64,000 bases of DNA, from NCBI RefSeq assembly GCF_004349145.1, contig NZ_SMFO01000001.1, positions 186,001-250,000 on the forward strand, read 5' to 3'. The notes under the pieces were generated by a model, which ran no database searches, was not told the origin of the DNA, and saw only the letters and a list, made by a program, of their open reading frames with translations. Shown here piece after piece: positions 62,162 to 64,000 of the stretch. Each line of letters opens with the position of its first letter. Positions within the stretch are counted from its first letter, which is position 1. Origin of the DNA: Flavobacterium hiemivividum (GTDB taxonomy: Bacteria > Bacteroidota > Bacteroidia > Flavobacteriales > Flavobacteriaceae). A program made the translations under genes and the position numbers.

Positions 62162-62305
62162 TAGCCCAGATGGCAAGGAAATCCTTTTACAGCCTCGTTA
62201 TATTTTTTCTTAGACTAAAAGAGCGACCAGCGGAAGCTCCTTTTAGGATTTAGAAAAAAATAAACGAGACTAGAAAGGATGAAGTGAACAGCTGGAAATA
62301 GCTCC
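62162..62305 (+). repeat. Structured intergenic element, copy C (144 nt)
   Basis: Opens TAGCCCAGATGG, has apical hairpin GAGCGACCAGCGGAAGCTC (62221-62239) and ends AGCTGGAAATAGCTCC. Long-range stems: ATCCTTT/AAAGGAT and CTCGTT...TTTTTT with AAAAAA...AACGAG. GCGAC starts 61 nt from the beginning and 82 nt from the end. It lies between convergent genes (App1 and ABC-F), so it is not the leader of either. Confidence 0.7.
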
Positions 62306-62325
62306 TAACTATTACTATCCATTAC

Positions 62326-64000
62326 TTATGCTTTATCAATTTCTTCTTGAACGATTTCCCAGTCCAAAAGTAATTTATCAAGCTCTGCCTTCTTTTTATT
62401 GTAAGCTTTAAAGAAAGAGGCATCTTCGATATTTTTATTGTAATTTGAAGCTAACATTTTATCATCATGCTGAATGTCTTTTTCTAATTGCTTAATTTGA
62501 CTTTCAATCTTGCTCAAGCGATTCTGTAATGCTTTTCCCTTCTTTTGCTCCTCATATGAAGCTTTATTACTGTCTTTTGGAGCTGCCGCTTTAAGTGCAT
62601 CTTTCTTCTCGACCTCACGCATATTTTCTAAATTACGTTGCTCTAAGAAGTAGTTCACATCTCCTAAATATTCTTTTATCTTTTGATCTCTAAACTCATA
62701 AACGATGTTTGACATTCCTTGAAGGAAATCTCTATCGTGCGAAACTAGAAGTAAAGTTCCTTCATATTTTTGTAAGGCAGCTTTCAAAACGTTCTTAGAT
62801 TTAATATCCAAGTGATTTGTAGGCTCATCCATTACCAACACATTTATAGGCTGTAAAAGCAATTTACAAAGCGCCAGACGGTTTCTTTCTCCTCCTGAAA
62901 GGACTTTTACCTTTTTCTCAACATCGTCGCCACGAAACAAGAATGAACCCAGCATATCGCGCACTTTTGAACGATTAGTATCTGAAGCTGCATCTTCCAT
63001 GGTTTGCAATAAAGTAATCTCTCCGTCTAGATATTCCGCTTGATTTTGCGCAAAATAACCTACTTGGACATTGTGTCCTAACTTTATATCCCCTTCATAT
63101 TCGAATTCATTGACGATCGCTTTAATGAAAGTAGATTTTCCTTGACCATTTTGACCAACGAAAGCAATCTTGCTTCCGCGTTCTACCAACAATGAAATGT
63201 CTTTTAAAATCGTTTTATCACCGTAGCTTTTAGTAACATGATCTGCTTCTATAACAACTCTTCCTGGAACTTTAGAAAGTGGAAACGAAATATTCATCAC
63301 TGAATTATCATCTTCATCAACCTCAATACGTTCTACTTTATCTAATTTTTTAATCATCGATTGCGCCATGGAAGCTTTAGAAGCTTTAGCACGGAATTTT
63401 TCGATTAATTTTTCTGTTTCTTCAATTTTTTTGGCTTGATTCTTTTGTGTAGCCAATTGCTTTTCGCGAATTTCATGACGCAATTCTAGATATTGAGAAT
63501 AAGGCTTATTGAAATCATAAGCTTTTCCAAGTGAAATCTCAATAGTTCTATTAGTTACATTGTCTAAAAACATCTTATCGTGAGATACGATTACCACAAC
63601 CCCTGGATAATTACGCAAGAAACTTTCTAACCAAATGATACTCTCGATATCCAAGTGATTCGTAGGCTCATCCAGCAACAGAACATCATTAGCTTGCAAT
63701 AACAACTTCGCTAATTCAATACGCATACGCCATCCACCAGAGAAAGTCTCGGTTTGATTGTTGAAAACATCTCTTTTAAAACCAAGTCCTAAAAGGATTT
63801 TTTCCGTATCTCCCACATAGTTGTAACCACCCAATAATTCAAAACGATGGGTATAATCAGACAAATCTTCAATAATTTGGCTGTACTCATCACTTTCATA
63901 ATCGGTACGAGTGACTAATAAGTGATTGATTTCCTCTAGTTTTTTCTCAACAACTTTAATATCTGTAAATGCTTCATAAGCCTCTTCAAGTACCGTTCTT
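62326..64000 (-). CDS. ABC-F family ATPase, partial (N-terminus beyond the window)
   Basis: The frame runs off the right edge; 558 codons are visible. It contains the end of the first ATPase domain (FSGGWRMRIELAKLL, LLLDEPTNHLDIES), the inter-domain linker (about 85 charged residues), the whole second domain (GQNGQGKST, LSGGERNRLALCKLL, VMDEPTNHLDIKS) and a C-terminal coiled coil. No membrane segments. ABC-F proteins act on the ribosome as translation factors or antibiotic-resistance factors. The first Walker A is outside the window. Confidence 0.93.
   Translation of the reverse strand, partial: RTVLEEAYEAFTDIKVVEKKLEEINHLLVTRTDYESDEYSQIIEDLSDYTHRFELLGGYNYVGDTEKILLGLGFKRDVFNNQTETFSGGWRMRIELAKLLLQANDVLLLDEPTNHLDIESIIWLESFLRNYPGVVVIVSHDKMFLDNVTNRTIEISLGKAYDFNKPYSQYLELRHEIREKQLATQKNQAKKIEETEKLIEKFRAKASKASMAQSMIKKLDKVERIEVDEDDNSVMNISFPLSKVPGRVVIEADHVTKSYGDKTILKDISLLVERGSKIAFVGQNGQGKSTFIKAIVNEFEYEGDIKLGHNVQVGYFAQNQAEYLDGEITLLQTMEDAASDTNRSKVRDMLGSFLFRGDDVEKKVKVLSGGERNRLALCKLLLQPINVLVMDEPTNHLDIKSKNVLKAALQKYEGTLLLVSHDRDFLQGMSNIVYEFRDQKIKEYLGDVNYFLEQRNLENMREVEKKDALKAAAPKDSNKASYEEQKKGKALQNRLSKIESQIKQLEKDIQHDDKMLASNYNKNIEDASFFKAYNKKKAELDKLLLDWEIVQEEIDKA

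Noticed and set aside
1-64000. CRISPR arrays, insertion sequences, prophage, rRNA operon
   Set aside because: No regularly spaced repeats, transposase, integrase, phage or rRNA sequences were seen.

Overview
The window is chromosomal DNA from a low-GC member of the Flavobacteriaceae, most likely Flavobacterium or a close relative. The evidence is the AT-rich sequence, several Bacteroidetes-type promoters with a TAnnTTTG -7 box (tRNA-fMet, ilvA leader, phhA), lineage-typical families (GSCFA, DUF4230, OMP_b-brl_3, DUF5522, TonB receptors) and RpoD-type start regions with weak Shine-Dalgarno sites. Genes are dense, on both strands, and mostly chromosomal housekeeping. I see no phage, insertion sequence or CRISPR array.

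Region 1 (1-13.4 kb) is a low-oxygen, nitric-oxide and copper neighbourhood: the end of a RIC/ScdA di-iron repair protein, a class III ribonucleotide reductase whose glycyl-radical segment is encoded by a separate 55-codon gene, its activase NrdG, a CopD-like membrane protein, a hemerythrin, an NsrR/IscR-like Rrf2 regulator, an unrecognised 600-residue protein, an OprC/NosA-like copper TonB receptor with a Met/His-rich lipoprotein, a Crp/Fnr regulator with a haem-copper-oxidase-like membrane protein, and a lipoprotein cytochrome c. Three TGAT-N4-ATCA operators lie upstream of genes here and tie the group into one likely regulon.

Region 2 (13.4-18.8 kb) has two tandem Spy-like periplasmic proteins under matching ECF-type promoters, then hemL, a cell-wall glucosaminidase, a PLP desulfhydrase/deaminase-like enzyme and small proteins, including a 58-residue Cys-rich DUF5522 protein.

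Region 3 (19-31 kb) holds the YbbAP-type ABC exporter with a divergent TesA-like esterase, urocanate hydratase, ilvA behind an isoleucine-rich leader peptide and attenuator, a group III truncated haemoglobin, a phytase-like esterase and a long phenylalanine hydroxylase. The matching pterin carbinolamine dehydratase is at 58.7 kb.

Region 4 (31-40 kb) contains DUF4230, GSCFA and lipoprotein genes, alaS, and the run M23 peptidase-MerR-LemA-TPM-TPM. Region 5 (40-51 kb) contains two Cys-type sulfatases followed by a formylglycine-generating enzyme, a large outer-membrane barrel protein, and the GTPases Der and Era. Two initiator tRNAs follow at 51.1-51.3 kb, then TruC.

Region 6 (52.4-55.4 kb) looks acquired: a GC-richer serine hydrolase, an SDR and small membrane-protein fragments with a possible -1 frameshift site. 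Region 7 (55.9-64 kb) has an aldo/keto reductase, a plant-type LRR protein, DUF1761, PCD, a GNAT-like protein, a lipid kinase divergent from an App1-type phosphatase, and an ABC-F ATPase running off the window.

The strongest candidates for something under-described are the split class III RNR and a family of three ~143-nt structured intergenic elements (28952, 36194, 62162) that share the same motif spacing. The latter may be related to the known flavo-1 RNA motif.
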